Assembly (NCBI GenBank): GCA_003586115.2
Contig: QVOM02000091.1
Coordinates: 1,126,180-1,190,179 of the forward strand
DNA length: 64,000 bases
From: Salvator merianae
Taxonomy: Eukaryota > Chordata > Lepidosauria > Squamata > Teiidae
Reading direction: 5' to 3'
The position numbers and the translations under genes are program-made. This document shows positions 24,313-34,665 of this stretch, piece by piece. How positions within the stretch are numbered: the first letter of the stretch is position 1; every line of letters starts with the position of its first letter. The notes below the pieces were generated by a model. It did no database searches and was not told where the DNA came from. It worked only from the letters and a program-made list of their open reading frames with translations.

Positions 24313-24492
24313 GGCCCTTTCTGCACTTGGCCTTATTCCAGATTATATCTCAGAATAGGGACCTGCCATCTGCATGCTAGTGCCGACTATGGTAGGCCCT
24401 GGGCAAGACCTTTCATAGTTTGCACTAGCATGTGGATAACAGGTCCCTATTCTGAGATATAATCCACAATAAGGCCAAGTGCAGAAAGGGCC
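24313..24492. mobile_element. Palindromic MITE, family A (full length)
   Basis: 180 bp with near-perfect arms, from ggccctttctgcacttggcc to its exact inverse ggccaagtgcagaaagggcc. Inner arms are ttatatctcagaataggg and its inverse. This is the best-preserved copy for defining the family's ends. Confidence 0.9.
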
Positions 24493-24579
24493 AAAGTTAA
24501 GCAAAGAACCACAGAACTGACAAAAGCTTCTGCCTTCTGCCAGAATCACATTTACCTTTCTTGTTCCATATCAGAGCAT

Positions 24580-24965
24580 CCTGCGCTGATCTGGGCTAAG
24601 GAATCCATCCCAGGTGCAGAGGGATACGTCCCTGGATCGTCTGCCTTGAGACAGCTATTCCGGCTCAGCTGCTGCACCAGCTCTGAAGTTTGCACCAGTT
24701 TTGGAGCTGGCCTCCGAAAGCTCTGACGGCCAGGAATGAATGTTTCTGGACCATGGAGCTCCAGAGGACCCATTTCAGCAGCGTTACAAAAGCGCACCAC
24801 TGAAATGGGTCCTCTGAGGTATCCTGGACCATGGAGGTGTGCTGTGTCCTCACACTCCAAGCTCCAGTATACCACCAGCTTTGAAGAGGTCTATTGGTAT
24901 ACTAGACAAGGCAGCCAGTTTGGGCCTCCTACTCCAGCTTGTCCCAGTCTATACTCAGTCCTCTA
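24580..24965. mobile_element. Palindromic DNA transposon, family F
   Basis: The core gaggacccatttcagcagcg is mirrored by cactgaaatgggtcctctg. It is flanked by inverted gctctgacggccagga / ctggaccatgga-type arms. Non-coding; the short ORFs inside it are artefacts of the palindrome. Confidence 0.6.
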
Positions 24966-25199
24966 TGGACAGAGGGTATTCAGGTGGAGGCAGGGTCTCC
25001 CTCAGACCTCACCAGCAGGATGGAAGGGAGGCCCACAGTCCCCTTCTTAAATCAGACTATTGGTAAATGCAAAAAGCCTAAAGACCAGTTCATATGTTCT
25101 AAATCCAACCTAAATCAGGTATGGGATCATTATGCCTTTATCAGTTGGATACCTAGGCAGGGTACAGGTGAGTGCAGGTAAAATTGCATCACCTAATCA

Positions 25200-25690
25200 A
25201 AGGCTATTTCTATACTTACAAGCAGTGTGGGCCAGGAAGGGGGCTAAGGGGCCTGGCTTCTGCACCACTATCCCAGAATAGCACGCACACTCCTTCTGGA
25301 ACCCTCCATCCGCATGGGATGGAGCATAGAGTGGAACAGGGTGCCCTATCCTGCTTTACTGGTGAACCTCAACATCAAGGTCTGGTCTACTGGCATGCTA
25401 CTTACTTTGTCCCAGAACAGCAGACTGTGTGTGGAAAGCACACACACCTCTCTTCCAGGATACGGAGGAAGGCATTTTGGTGGCACAAGAGGGTGTGCTG
25501 CTGGAATGAATCTCCCAGGAACTCCAAAAGCCAGGAATCTGGAGGTCCCATTGCTGGCTCCAAAGCTGGCAGCAGCTTTCAGAGACACCAACAGGGGCTG
25601 ACGAAGGCTGGGTTGCCCCAGTGTGGATGCCCATGTCCAGCACCAACAGAAACCCATCCCAGCCTGACAACGAATGTACATCCCAGGACA
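25200..25690. mobile_element. Palindromic DNA-transposon remnant, family F-like
   Basis: Holds the family's phrases (tccaaaagccaggaatctgg, acccatcccagcctgaca), as at 3836. The 182-codon plus-strand frame across it is incidental to the repeat. Confidence 0.45.
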
Positions 25691-26020
25691 CTTAAAAATG
25701 CAGAAATGATCAAACAGTGAAACCTTTAAGAAATCCTGTGAAGAGGACTGGTATAGTGCAGTCTTAGAGCACTTTTGTCTTAGAGCAGCAATGCTTCACT
25801 TGAGTCCTTCCCAGGCTTTAGTTGACAGTGTCCTTGTGACATTGTCCTACCTCATAGGCTGGTTGTGATGTAACAACCACACAGAAGCAACAGAGGAGGG
25901 GGCTCCTGCCCCCCTCACAGGTGTGTAGATGAGATGATCTCTTCAAATGCAGCTTCTACAATACATGCTCCCTGCTAAGATTGTCTTTCACCTAGCTACT
26001 GACATTAATTAATTGAAATT
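25691..26020. other. Intergenic DNA, nothing recognised
   Basis: No gene or repeat family identified. Confidence 0.4.
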
Positions 26021-26107
26021 AAACTCTGTTTATAGTATTGATTTTATTGTAACTTACCCTGAGACCTTAGGGGTGAGAGTAGAAATGCCAATAAACAAAC
26101 AAACAAA
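26021..26107 (+). mobile_element. L2-like LINE 3' tail
   Basis: Ends with aacttaccctgagacctta ... gccaataaacaaacaaacaa, the typical L2-type ending with a short tandem tail. Confidence 0.55.
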
Positions 26108-26495
26108 TATGAGAAGCACAGTTTCCTTTTTGCATTTGGCTACACAGGAGAACGAGAATAAATAAGAATGTATTTGGAAATTAACTAATTCAAATATGTC
26201 CACTCGAAAGTCAGAACGGATGTGTTTTACGCAATTGCCACTTACTTTTTAAATAGGTCCAGCAGACAGACTCAGAATTACATTTCAAGTATTTCTTTCT
26301 ACAGGGGTTATATGTGGGCCCCTGAATACCATTACTGGATTAAAAGCTAGTTTCTCCTGGGTTCTGATGGACTGTGAACTCTGTTGCTTCTAACCATTAG
26401 TCATACTGGCTGGGACACAGTGTCTCCACCCAGGGTCTCTAGTTCAAACAGAGGCCAGAAACAAATCATTTTACCCACTTCCTTTATTCCAGTTA
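26108..26495. other. Intergenic DNA, nothing recognised
   Basis: No gene or repeat family identified. Confidence 0.4.
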
Positions 26496-26750
26496 AAAAC
26501 ACAAGAGGAGCCCTGCTGGACTGGGCCACGGCCCATCTACTCCAGGATCCTGTCTCACACATTGGCCCACCAATTGCTTCTGGGCTTCTCAAGTAGAAGA
26601 CAAAGGCAAAACCTTCACCTGCTCTTGACTCCCTGCAGATGGTCTTTAGAAGCATTCTGCTGTCTCTCCAATACTGCCTGGAGGCAATACCTAGGCATCC
26701 ATTCCAGAAGCCATTGATACACCTGACCTCCATGAAGCTAATCTTTCCAG
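26496..26750 (-). mobile_element. CR1 LINE 3' fragment (minus strand)
   Basis: Reverse complement of the standard CR1 3' end: aagaggagccctgctgga at the left is the element's terminal end, and the stretch to ctgacctccatgaagct is the end of ORF2 and the 3'UTR. It agrees by eye with the plus-strand copies. Confidence 0.85.
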
Positions 26751-27970
26751 CTGATTATATGACAAACATCTATTATTTCTTTTTTATTTTTGAAATTATA
26801 TTCCACCTTCTAAATATCTCAAGGTGTCAGTTATGCTTCTCCTCATTCCATCATATTCCAACAACTCAAGCAGTCAATCAATCTTTACTATAATCACAGT
26901 ATAGACAAGTGTAGTCAAAATATCTAGTAACCAATCCAAGCTATAACACAATCAATAAAAATTAAGACAGGGAGAGCAGGTATGTGCATTCAACTGAGCA
27001 GCGAACTACTAATCTTTGCAATTGATTTGATTACAATAACAATTAAAAAGCTTAAAAATAAATCTACAGAGTATTCCTATCACTGTTGGAAATCTAATTT
27101 TGATTATGTGCTTGTTTTGTTATTTAGAGCGCTGGAACTATGATATAGTGTTGAAATGAAATGTATTGTTTATGGGCCTTTTCTCCAGTTGCAACTGACT
27201 TGGCAAAATTTTGAGTTATTATCTTACTAATTTTTGCCTCTACAACCCTTCTTTGAATTATGTTTGGCTAGGAGGCAGTGAGTGGTGCAAGGTTACTCAG
27301 AGTTTCCAAATTTTTCAAGGCCCTAGCACTCCTTCCCTTTCTTCTCACAGACAGGCGTTGTAGTCCAACAGCATCTAGAGACCCAGGTTTAGAAAAGTCT
27401 GCTCTAGCCACTACACCACACTCCTTTTTGTCCTGTACACCAGATATCTTTGTATAAACTGCATTACCTTTTCTTTTCCACTGAAAACAGATGGAACTTA
27501 CTAGAAGGGTATTAAGTCATAGCTCAGCGGTAGAGAATCTGTTTTGTGTGAAGAACGCTGTAGCTTCAATACTTGGCATCTCAGTGGACAAAGATATTTA
27601 CTGTCTGAAATAGAATCAGCATTGCTGACCTCCTTTGCAGTAAGCTTGTGCAAGAGCATTCTCTGATCTTGCAAAGTAATGTAAACACCCCCAGGAGGAA
27701 GACTGTGGTCCTAAATACAACAGAGAATAGACCTCATTGCAGTCTTTTGCATTGTTTACAGTCAGGGCTTACAGACATGTGAAGACTTACTTCCTTGGAA
27801 TTCCACCAAAAACTTAATCGGCTGCATCCACATGAAGCCTTTTGCCCCAACTCTCAGAGCAAGCACTGTGTGGCAGAAGTAGGAGTTGTGGCTGCCATTC
27901 TTCAGAGGAACACTGCTACAAAGGTGCCAACAAAGTTCCTGAATGGGTCAGCTTAGTTTTTGCTCCAGCA
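26751..27970. other. Intergenic DNA with a SINE-head remnant
   Basis: Mostly AT-rich unassigned sequence. At about 27522-27590 a tRNA-like phrase (catagctcagcggtagaga) is followed by a weak B-box-like stretch, a decayed SINE head. At 27290-27410 a hAT-like MITE remnant (gttgtagtccaacagcat) is possible. Confidence 0.4.
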
Positions 27971-28430
27971 GAAATACAACTAGAAATTGGCCATTTTGAG
28001 TGAGCCAGAAAGTGGTCTGGGCAGGAATCAGGCACACTCAGTCACACTTCAGAACTCCTGTGTATCCACATGGCAGTGGGGAAGCAATTCAGGTCACAGA
28101 ACCTGCCCTGAGAGTTGCAGGTCACACCTTAGAAGTAGGTCACCTCTTTGATGGGCTGAGGCAGTATAAGAGCTGATAGGGAGGAGGTGCAAGTGGATGA
28201 AATATGGCTGGAAATTGGCCATTTTCAAGGTATTGAAAAATGGTCAGGCTGTGAATTGGGTCTTCTGAGTCACACTTGAACTCCCTGTTTATCCACATGG
28301 GGGGGGGGAGAGGGAGGAAACTCAAGATGGCGGACCCTACCACAAGAGTTGCCGGTCCAGGCTTAGAGGTAGGTCACTTCCTTGCCAGGCTGGGGCAATA
28401 TGGATACTGGTAGAGGGCATGTGCATGTGA
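27971..28430. repeat. Diverged direct tandem duplication, period about 228 bp
   Basis: Two copies begin gaaatacaactagaaattgg (27971) and gaaatatggctggaaattgg (28199). Both continue in parallel with gccattttc/gag, agtcacactt, tatccacatgg, gagttgc.ggtc and taggtcac.tc at matching spacings. They share no known family that I recognise, and neither codes. The second contains a G homopolymer. Confidence 0.8.
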
Positions 28431-28479
28431 ACACACATCCCCTTGGGATTCTACTGTTTATCCTCCTTGTTGGTTTGTT

Positions 28480-28830
28480 TGCATTTTTGTCTCACCCTAT
28501 ACCTGAAGGTCTCAGGGCCGGTAACAGCAATGGAGACAAAATATGAAAGGAGCATACTAAAAATAACAACATACTAAAAGAATAACTGAAGGTGGGAAGG
28601 AAGATGTTTCCTTATTTTAGACAGTAAGTGTGTTTTTGTCAATGTTCTGAATGAACTGAAGGTGCCTGGCACACCTCAGGGAGGAGACTATTCCACAGTC
28701 TGGGGGTCACCACTGTGAAGGCTCTATCCCTGGTCCCCACCCCATCAATTGCTGAAGATGGTAATACAACCAGGAACGCCCCCCCCGCAGATTTTAAGGC
28801 ACAGGTGGGTTCTGTGGGGGAGCGCTAGGT
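28480..28830 (-). mobile_element. L2-like LINE 3' end (minus strand)
   Basis: The phrase ttccacagtctgggggtcac is the reverse of the AFSV..PRLWN region seen at 9900, preceded by 3'UTR sequence with acctgaaggtctcagggcc. It carries a C homopolymer at about 28780. Confidence 0.6.
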
Positions 28831-29600
28831 GCCAACTTAGGTGTTTTTTTTTTCAAATACTGTAAAATCTCACTTATAATGCACACAGTTTTCTCTCTTT
28901 TTAGTTCTCTAAAAATCGGGGTGTACATGATACACGAGATATAATTTTAACTATATGAATTCCTTTTTTTACCTGAAAATTTTGGGCCAAATTAACATTT
29001 ACATTATACACAAGTGTGTCTTATATGTGAGATTTTATGGCATAATGATGCAATATATAATCCAATCTAACATAAACCCTCAGATCCTGAAGATTTGTAT
29101 TTACCTGATGATGTCAGAGTGGATTATAAAACTCTTCAGTTCAATTAAAATACGAGACAAAAGGAATACAAGACTAGCAAAACAAAGAAGCAATGCAGAG
29201 CTGCAATGCCAAGTGTTGTTAAATATTCATTTTAGATAACTATTTTCTACCATCCCAAAAGAATAGATTAAAAATAAGCAGAAGGTAGAATGGAATCTAC
29301 AAATACATCGCTTGGTGATTTGCAGTAGACCAGTAAAGATTCTGCCTCCTTTTGAGGCAACAGAACAACCTTTCCTAGACAAAGGCACTGAAATCTAAAA
29401 AAAAAGAGCATTTTTATTTTAAAGGGCTGTGAAATTGTGGTTTACCTCTGGCATAATACTGAAAACAATTCTTTAGAGTCCTCATAACATACAGACTGAG
29501 GCCGACAATATGCATAGAGTCCAATAGTAAACAAAGACCAAAGGCAGAAGGCAACCAACCCAATGCACAAAAAGTCCCCTCATTGCTTCCTGTGGAAAAG
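28831..29600. other. Intergenic AT-rich DNA, nothing recognised
   Basis: Two phrases, ctgtaaaatctcacttat (28860) and taagtgtg-type reverse stretches (29010), suggest one more short palindromic element at about 28858-29040, but the arms are weak. No gene is seen. Confidence 0.35.
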
Positions 29601-29602
29601 AG

Positions 29603-30012
29603 TTAAGCTAGCTCAGTGGTAGATATCCCCAGTATCAAAGGTGCTCTGCTTTTTAATTCTATCCATCTATTTTTTCCACAGGTGTAGCTGTAGGTCAGTG
29701 TTAAGAGCAAGCTGCCTGGAAAGCAGAGGATCAGTTCCCTCCCCAGCCTTTCCCCAGAAGTGGTAGGCAATGGCAAACCACTTCTGTATCTCTGCCAAGA
29801 AAACTGCATAGAGGTTCCCATGGAGGTGCTCAATATTGGAGAGGCTGGAGCTCAGTGCTAGAGCAAACGACCTGGAAAGCAGAGGGTTGCCCGTGGAATT
29901 TGGCAATGGCAAACCCCTTTCGTATCTCTGCCTCGAAAACTGCACAGAGGAGCCCATGCAGTCAACCAGGAGTAGGGCCACGATTCGGTGGTACTCAACA
30001 ACAACCACAATC
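29603..30012 (+). mobile_element. Tandem tRNA-derived SINE (head fragment and two units)
   Basis: A partial head at about 29608 is followed by two units in a row (29681-29826 and 29838-30012). Each has a tRNA-like head and the body phrase gcaatggcaaaccacttctg or a close variant (caatggcaaaccccttt). Only the last has the terminal accaggagtagggccacga / ggtggtactcaacaacaa tail. The heads are about 157 bp apart. Confidence 0.8.
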
Positions 30013-30469
30013 TTTTCACCTTCCTCTAGTTGTAGGGATTCTGTTAAAAAGCAAAGTATTTTGGATACCAACTGACTTGCATTCTGTCAATTGGCAAGTT
30101 GAATCTTATGCACAGCCTAAGAAGAATGTGTAAGATAATTGTTATTTATAAAACAAAGCTGGCAGAACAATAGCAAGGGAAGCAGAGTATAACAAATTTA
30201 CCATTATGGAGGTGCAAAAATGTGGAAAATGGTGTCCTTGAACAAAATATTTCTGTGCAGCAGAATGAATTCAAGATAACAATTCAGAAACACTGGACCA
30301 CCCTTATCCTATACTGGAAAAAAACAGGACCTTTAAACAGCACCAAAAATGGATGTACCCTGTCAATAATTTACACATGGGTTTTGTTTGCATTTTAGAT
30401 GCAGTTTATGATTTCTTAAATTATCAGCAAGTGTGGCATTATTTTCTTCTGCTTTATCCTGTTCCTTTG

Positions 30470-30868
30470 TTGGTGTTCCATCGTGTCAGATGACTCTCCG
30501 TAACCTCATGGACCACAGCACGTCAGGCCCCTCTGTCCTCCACTGTCCCCCAAAGTTTGCCCAAGCTTATGTCTGTTGCTTCCATGACACTATCTATCCA
30601 TTTCATCCTCTGCCGTCCCCTTCTCCTTTGGCCTTCAGTCTTTTTTCAGCATCAGGGTCTTTTCCAATGAGTCCTGTTTTCTGATTATCTCGTCAAAGTA
30701 TCTGAGTTTCAACTTCAGTATCTGTCCTTACAATGAACAGTCAGGGTTGAATTCCTTCAGTGTTGACATATTTGACCTTTTTGCAGTCCAAAGGACTCTC
30801 AAAAGTCTTCTGCGGCTTCATAATCTGAAAGCATTCATTTTTTTTTTTTAGCATTCAGCATTCCATAT
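30470..30868 (-). mobile_element. BovB (RTE) LINE fragment, first part (minus strand)
   Basis: The sequence from tccatcgtgtcagatgac through ttcatcctctgccgtcccct, cagcatcagggtcttttcc and gcagtccaaaggactctc to cattcagca is the reverse strand of the BovB 3' region as I know it from ruminants and squamates. It is cut by a CR1 insertion at about 30869 and resumes at 31164. Confidence 0.75.
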
Positions 30869-31163
30869 GATCTGAGAGCAATCAGCCTGGATAGCTTTAA
30901 AAACAGTTTGGACAGATTCATGGAGGTCAGGTGTATCAATGGCTACTAGAATGGATGCCTAGGTGTGGCCTCCAGGTGGGGAGACAGGTTGGATGCCTCT
31001 AAAGGCCATTTGCAGGGAGTGGAGAGCAGGTGAAGGTTTTGCCTTTGTCTTCTGCTTGAGAATGCCCAGGAGCAATTGGCGAGCCACTGTGTGAGACAGG
31101 ATCCTGATTAGATGGTCCGTGGCCCGATCCAACAGGGCTCCTCTTACATTCTCCTTATGTTCT
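30869..31163 (+). mobile_element. CR1 LINE 3' fragment nested in BovB
   Basis: A typical CR1 3' end (atcagcctggatagctttaa to ggctcctcttacattctcc) lying exactly between the two halves of a BovB element of opposite orientation. It is therefore younger than that BovB insertion. Confidence 0.85.
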
Positions 31164-31212
31164 AATTCTCACAGCCATACAGTACTACTGGGAAAACCCT
31201 ATCTTAGTTTAT
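31164..31212 (-). mobile_element. BovB (RTE) LINE fragment, continuation (minus strand)
   Basis: The phrase ttctcacagccatacagt, followed by actactgggaaaaccct, is the next segment of the BovB reverse strand after the one ending at 30868. In known BovB the two are continuous. Confidence 0.7.
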
Positions 31213-31609
31213 GTTACTCTTTTATTTATACTATATATAGATCTCACCTTTCACAGCAAATTCCAAAGCAGGTAACAATATCTGGAGGGCTATGAAGGTG
31301 TTCAGTTTTCTTCTTTTACATGATAGCTAGCAAACTGCAAGAAGAAAAAGAAGGAAAAAGATTTTTAGCATCTGGGTACTCTTCATAACCCCATGGTTAC
31401 CTCTTCACCCATCCTTTGATGATAAGTTTCTACTTAATGTTGATCTTCATTCTGGAGGAGGCTACCATACTTTATATGTATATATTGGTTTTAATGAGAT
31501 CTCTGGGTGAAAGGCAGGACAATAATATTTTGAACTAAAATATATGTCCTAACTATGCCTCCTCAGAAGTAAGTCCCATTGTGTCTGGTGGTGTTTACTC
31601 CCTAGAGAG

Positions 31610-31610
<1 letters not shown>

Positions 31611-31640
<30 letters not shown>
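31611..31640. repeat. (TATC)n microsatellite
   Basis: About seven perfect TATC units leading into an L2-like 3' tail read in reverse. Confidence 0.95.
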
Positions 31641-31641
<1 letters not shown>

Positions 31642-31990
31642 TAGATTTATATACTGTGGATTTCTGGAGGCTCTGCGTGGTTCACAAGAAATAAAACAAG
31701 AAACAAACATTACAAATAAAAATAAATAGCAGTCACCCAATTTAAACAGTCGAAAGCAGGGGGAATTTTTTTTCTTCTAGTAATTTTTAAAAAGACATTA
31801 GCAATGAAGTTGCTCAAATTTCAGTTAGTAGAGTTTCAGAGAGCCAGGGGCTGCCACTAAAAAGGCTCTCTTCCTGACCCTGGTTGCAGATACTACAACT
31901 GGGTTAGGTACTCTGAGATCTAACAGATGAGCTCAGTGTGAAGGACAGGTACTGACTGGTCAGGAAAGAGGCGCACACATATCCAGGAGA
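31641..31990 (-). mobile_element. L2-like LINE 3' end (minus strand)
   Basis: It has the usual order in reverse: the tail (ttatatactgtggatttctgg), A-rich 3'UTR, then agccaggggctgccactaa, the place of the ORF2 C-terminal motif. It is well diverged. Confidence 0.55.
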
Positions 31991-32302
31991 TTAACTGCAG
32001 CCAGCATTTTTACATTTGATAGTCAGCTTTCTCCTCCCTCTGGAAGTTATCCAAGCTGTAGCCTTGAAATCTTTGTTTGTGAAGTTGTCCTTGTGTCAGT
32101 TTTTCTCCCTTTCCCTAGCCTACCTTGCAGGGTTGTTGGGATGACAAGACAAAGAGAACAGCATGCTTCTTGGGTAAAAAGTACATAAAATGAATATCAA
32201 CATAGTTTATAAATATGTTTTTTAAGACACTTAATGTGCCAACATTTTTGGCTGGTAGGGCCTTTATGACTGAAATGTCTCTATAACAGGCAGCTCATTC
32301 TA

Positions 32303-32520
32303 GGAGTGGCCATGGTGCAGTGACAGAACAACTGCCTGGAAAGCACAGGGTAACAGGTTTGATCCCCAGTATCTCCTTGGAAGAAAACCATAGTAAGCTA
32401 CTTCAATATTTTTGTCAAGGAATCTGCATAGATGCATCCCTGACAAGTTTAGCTGGAGGGCATTTTGTTCCCTTACGACACGGAGACACTAAACAAACAC
32501 AACTAAGACATGACTGCAGC
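32303..32520 (+). mobile_element. tRNA-derived SINE, variant tail
   Basis: The head tggtgcagtgacagaacaac and B-box-like aggtttgatccccagtat are followed by a diverged body and by aaacaaacacaactaagac at the end. Its body and tail differ from the four-part array that follows, so it is a separate insertion. Confidence 0.65.
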
Positions 32521-32594
32521 TAGATGAAAAGCTTTAGTTGTGCAGCATCAATCTACTAGTCAACTATTAAAAGAGCTGTATAAAAAAGGGAGGG

Positions 32595-33080
32595 GAAGTG
32601 CCTGTAGCTCAGTTATCGAGCAAACTGCCTGGAAAGCAGAGGGTTGCTGGTTTGATCCCCAGTGTCTCCCTGGAAGTAGGCAATGGCAAACCACTTCTGT
32701 ATCTCTGCCAAGAAAACTGCCTAGAGGGACCCATGAAGCCTGGGAGTGGCTGTAGCTCAGTGGTACAGCAAAATCATGGAAAGCAGAGGCTTGTCGGTTC
32801 AATCCTCAGCCTCTCCCTAGAATTAAGCAACGGCAAACCACTTCTGTATCTCTGCCAAGGAAACTGTCTAGAAGGGCCCATGGAGTCTGGGAATGGTTGT
32901 AGTTCAGTGGAAGAGCAAGCTGCCTGAAAACAGAAGGTTACCACTTAGATACCCAGCTCCCCCTGGAAGCAGGCAATGAGAAACCACTTCTAAGAAAACT
33001 GCATAGAGGTGCCCATGGAGATGCCTATGGAGTCAACCAGGAGCTGGTCACAACTTGGTGATACCCAATTAGAATAATAA
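32595..33080 (+). mobile_element. Tandem tRNA-derived SINE, three regular units
   Basis: Three units lie head to tail with heads at 32603, 32751 and 32898, so the period is 147-148 bp. Each repeats tgtag.tcag, a B-box-like ggtttgatccc or its variant, gcaa.ggcaaaccacttctg or gagaaaccacttct, and gccaagaaaactg. Only the third unit ends with the tail aaccaggagctggtcacaac. Regular spacing shows real tandem units, not chance neighbours. Confidence 0.9.
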
Positions 33081-33619
33081 GAAAGGGAGAAACGGGGGTT
33101 ACTTTTATTTATGTATTTTAGGACTCCTATACTGCCCTTCAAGGTGTACAAAATAAAACAATAAAACACTAAATCTACAGGTGTAAGAATGAATGGGGAG
33201 GGACCACAAATCCCCAAAGCAAAGCAAAACTAAAGGGCTGTTAGCTATTAATATTTACATTTCCCTTCCTAGAGAAACCAAGAAGCCACTTTGCCCTTCA
33301 GCTCCCAGCTCCCCCCCCCACCTCCACCAACTGTGCTATTGGCCTTCCTTTTCATCCACCAGGGGATCCTGTCCCTTCATAGACCCTCTTTTGGGATGCC
33401 TAAGGCTCCTCCCTCTTTTCCCCTTCTCGGCTTTGAAGCCCCCTCTTCTTTTGCCCAAATCCCCTTCTCCTCCTACTCCAGCCATCAACACACACTCACA
33501 CACCTACCCACAAAGAAAAAGATCTCTTCCTCCCCCCTCATTCCCCCTATCCCTGGGTAGCCCAAAGATCTATTCTCTAGGCCTGAATGGCCATCTTTGG
33601 CCTGCGGAATGACTGGTAC
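33081..33619. other. Pyrimidine-rich upstream flank
   Basis: 33095-33180 is an L2-like tail in reverse (ttagga.tcctatactgccctt), and from 33260 the sequence is C/T-rich (runs such as cccccccccacctccacc). The 139-codon frame here is compositional and not a gene. Confidence 0.4.
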
Positions 33620-34512
33620 TTCAGCCTGCTGAGCTGAAGGGCCCATGGCATTGGTGTGGCCTACTCTGCACACGACGCTTTTGCTTTGAAGCTGGGAAGG
33701 AATGAATGCGGGAGAGAGCAGTAGGTGGGCGTTGCGCAAGAGAGGGCCTAACTCCTGCGCAAGAGGTGGAGTTGGCAGGTTGACATCTTGGTGTCCCCCA
33801 CCCCACCCTTGGCCAATACCTGGAAAGAGGCGGGGTTAGCAGGGGGTGCTTTAAGCAGGAGGGCGTGTCAACTCCTGGGTGTGTATAGCCGGGAAAGTTC
33901 AAATTGCAGTCTTCCGTGGTGGGCTAGAAGAGGGATTATTTTTATTTTCCCCAGGACGTGGTGGCTCCTTTTTTTCTCATCCCCTGTGGCTCTGGGCTTG
34001 TGGCTGTTTCTTTTTTTTCTTTCTTTTTATCTCTGCTAGCAGTTTGCACTGACTCTAGCAGCAAATTGCAACTGAAGGGCTTTGCTTGCCTTCTGAATCC
34101 TTTCTCCTCCATCCGCTGGACGTATTTTTCTCCTTACAACCATCTCTTCGAGGACAACTCCAGTTGCAAGTCCTTGGACCTCCATCCATCCCAGCAGGAC
34201 TCTGGGTTCTCTCACCACCACCGATTTCAAACCCAAGCCAAAGGGACTCCTCTGGTCCTTTTTTTTTTGCCACTTTTTCCTCCCTCTGCTGGTCCCTGCG
34301 CCCGGCTCGGATCTTTGAACTTCGAAGGCTCTTGAAGTTGACTCGAGTTTAGGGTGGAGGAGGAGGAGACGCCTTCTGAACCGTTTTTGGACGGTGGGGT
34401 CTTTTGGGGCTTTTCTTAGAGAGGAGAAAAGCCTCATCTGGGCGAATCTTTGGGTGGTGGAGAAGAAGATCTGGGAGCTGCATTTTGCTCGACGTCTCTT
34501 TTCCATCCATCT

Positions 34513-34524
34513 ATTTATATATAA
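34513..34524 (+). promoter_or_regulatory. TATA-like box upstream of POU5F1
   Basis: The AT-rich core atttatatataa sits about 140 bp before the start codon, in otherwise GC-rich DNA. A TATA box here would place initiation near 34545 and give a 5'UTR of about 120 bases. Mammalian Oct4 promoters are described as TATA-less, so this would be a difference. It is equally possible that initiation is dispersed over the CpG-rich stretch upstream. No transcript evidence is available. Confidence 0.35.
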
Positions 34525-34665
34525 CGGTTTTGAGAGGCAGCAGTAGGGCTTCCTTGCAAGCTATCTCTTAAGCGAAGCTGCGCGGACCATCTTTTTTCCC
34601 TCAACGCGTTTGATTTACTTGCAAAAACGCCAGCCAACGAAACAACAAGCCCTTCTAAACCTGCC

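Noticed and set aside
25172..25720. 182-codon plus-strand frame
   Set aside because: Lies within a palindromic transposon remnant and has no domain.
32595..33080. tRNA genes
   Set aside because: The tRNA-like heads with A- and B-box-like motifs are SINE heads: they lack intact cloverleaf acceptor stems and are attached to SINE bodies.
34036..34506. 156-codon minus-strand frame in the promoter region
   Set aside because: Composition-driven in purine/pyrimidine-rich DNA, with no recognisable domain.
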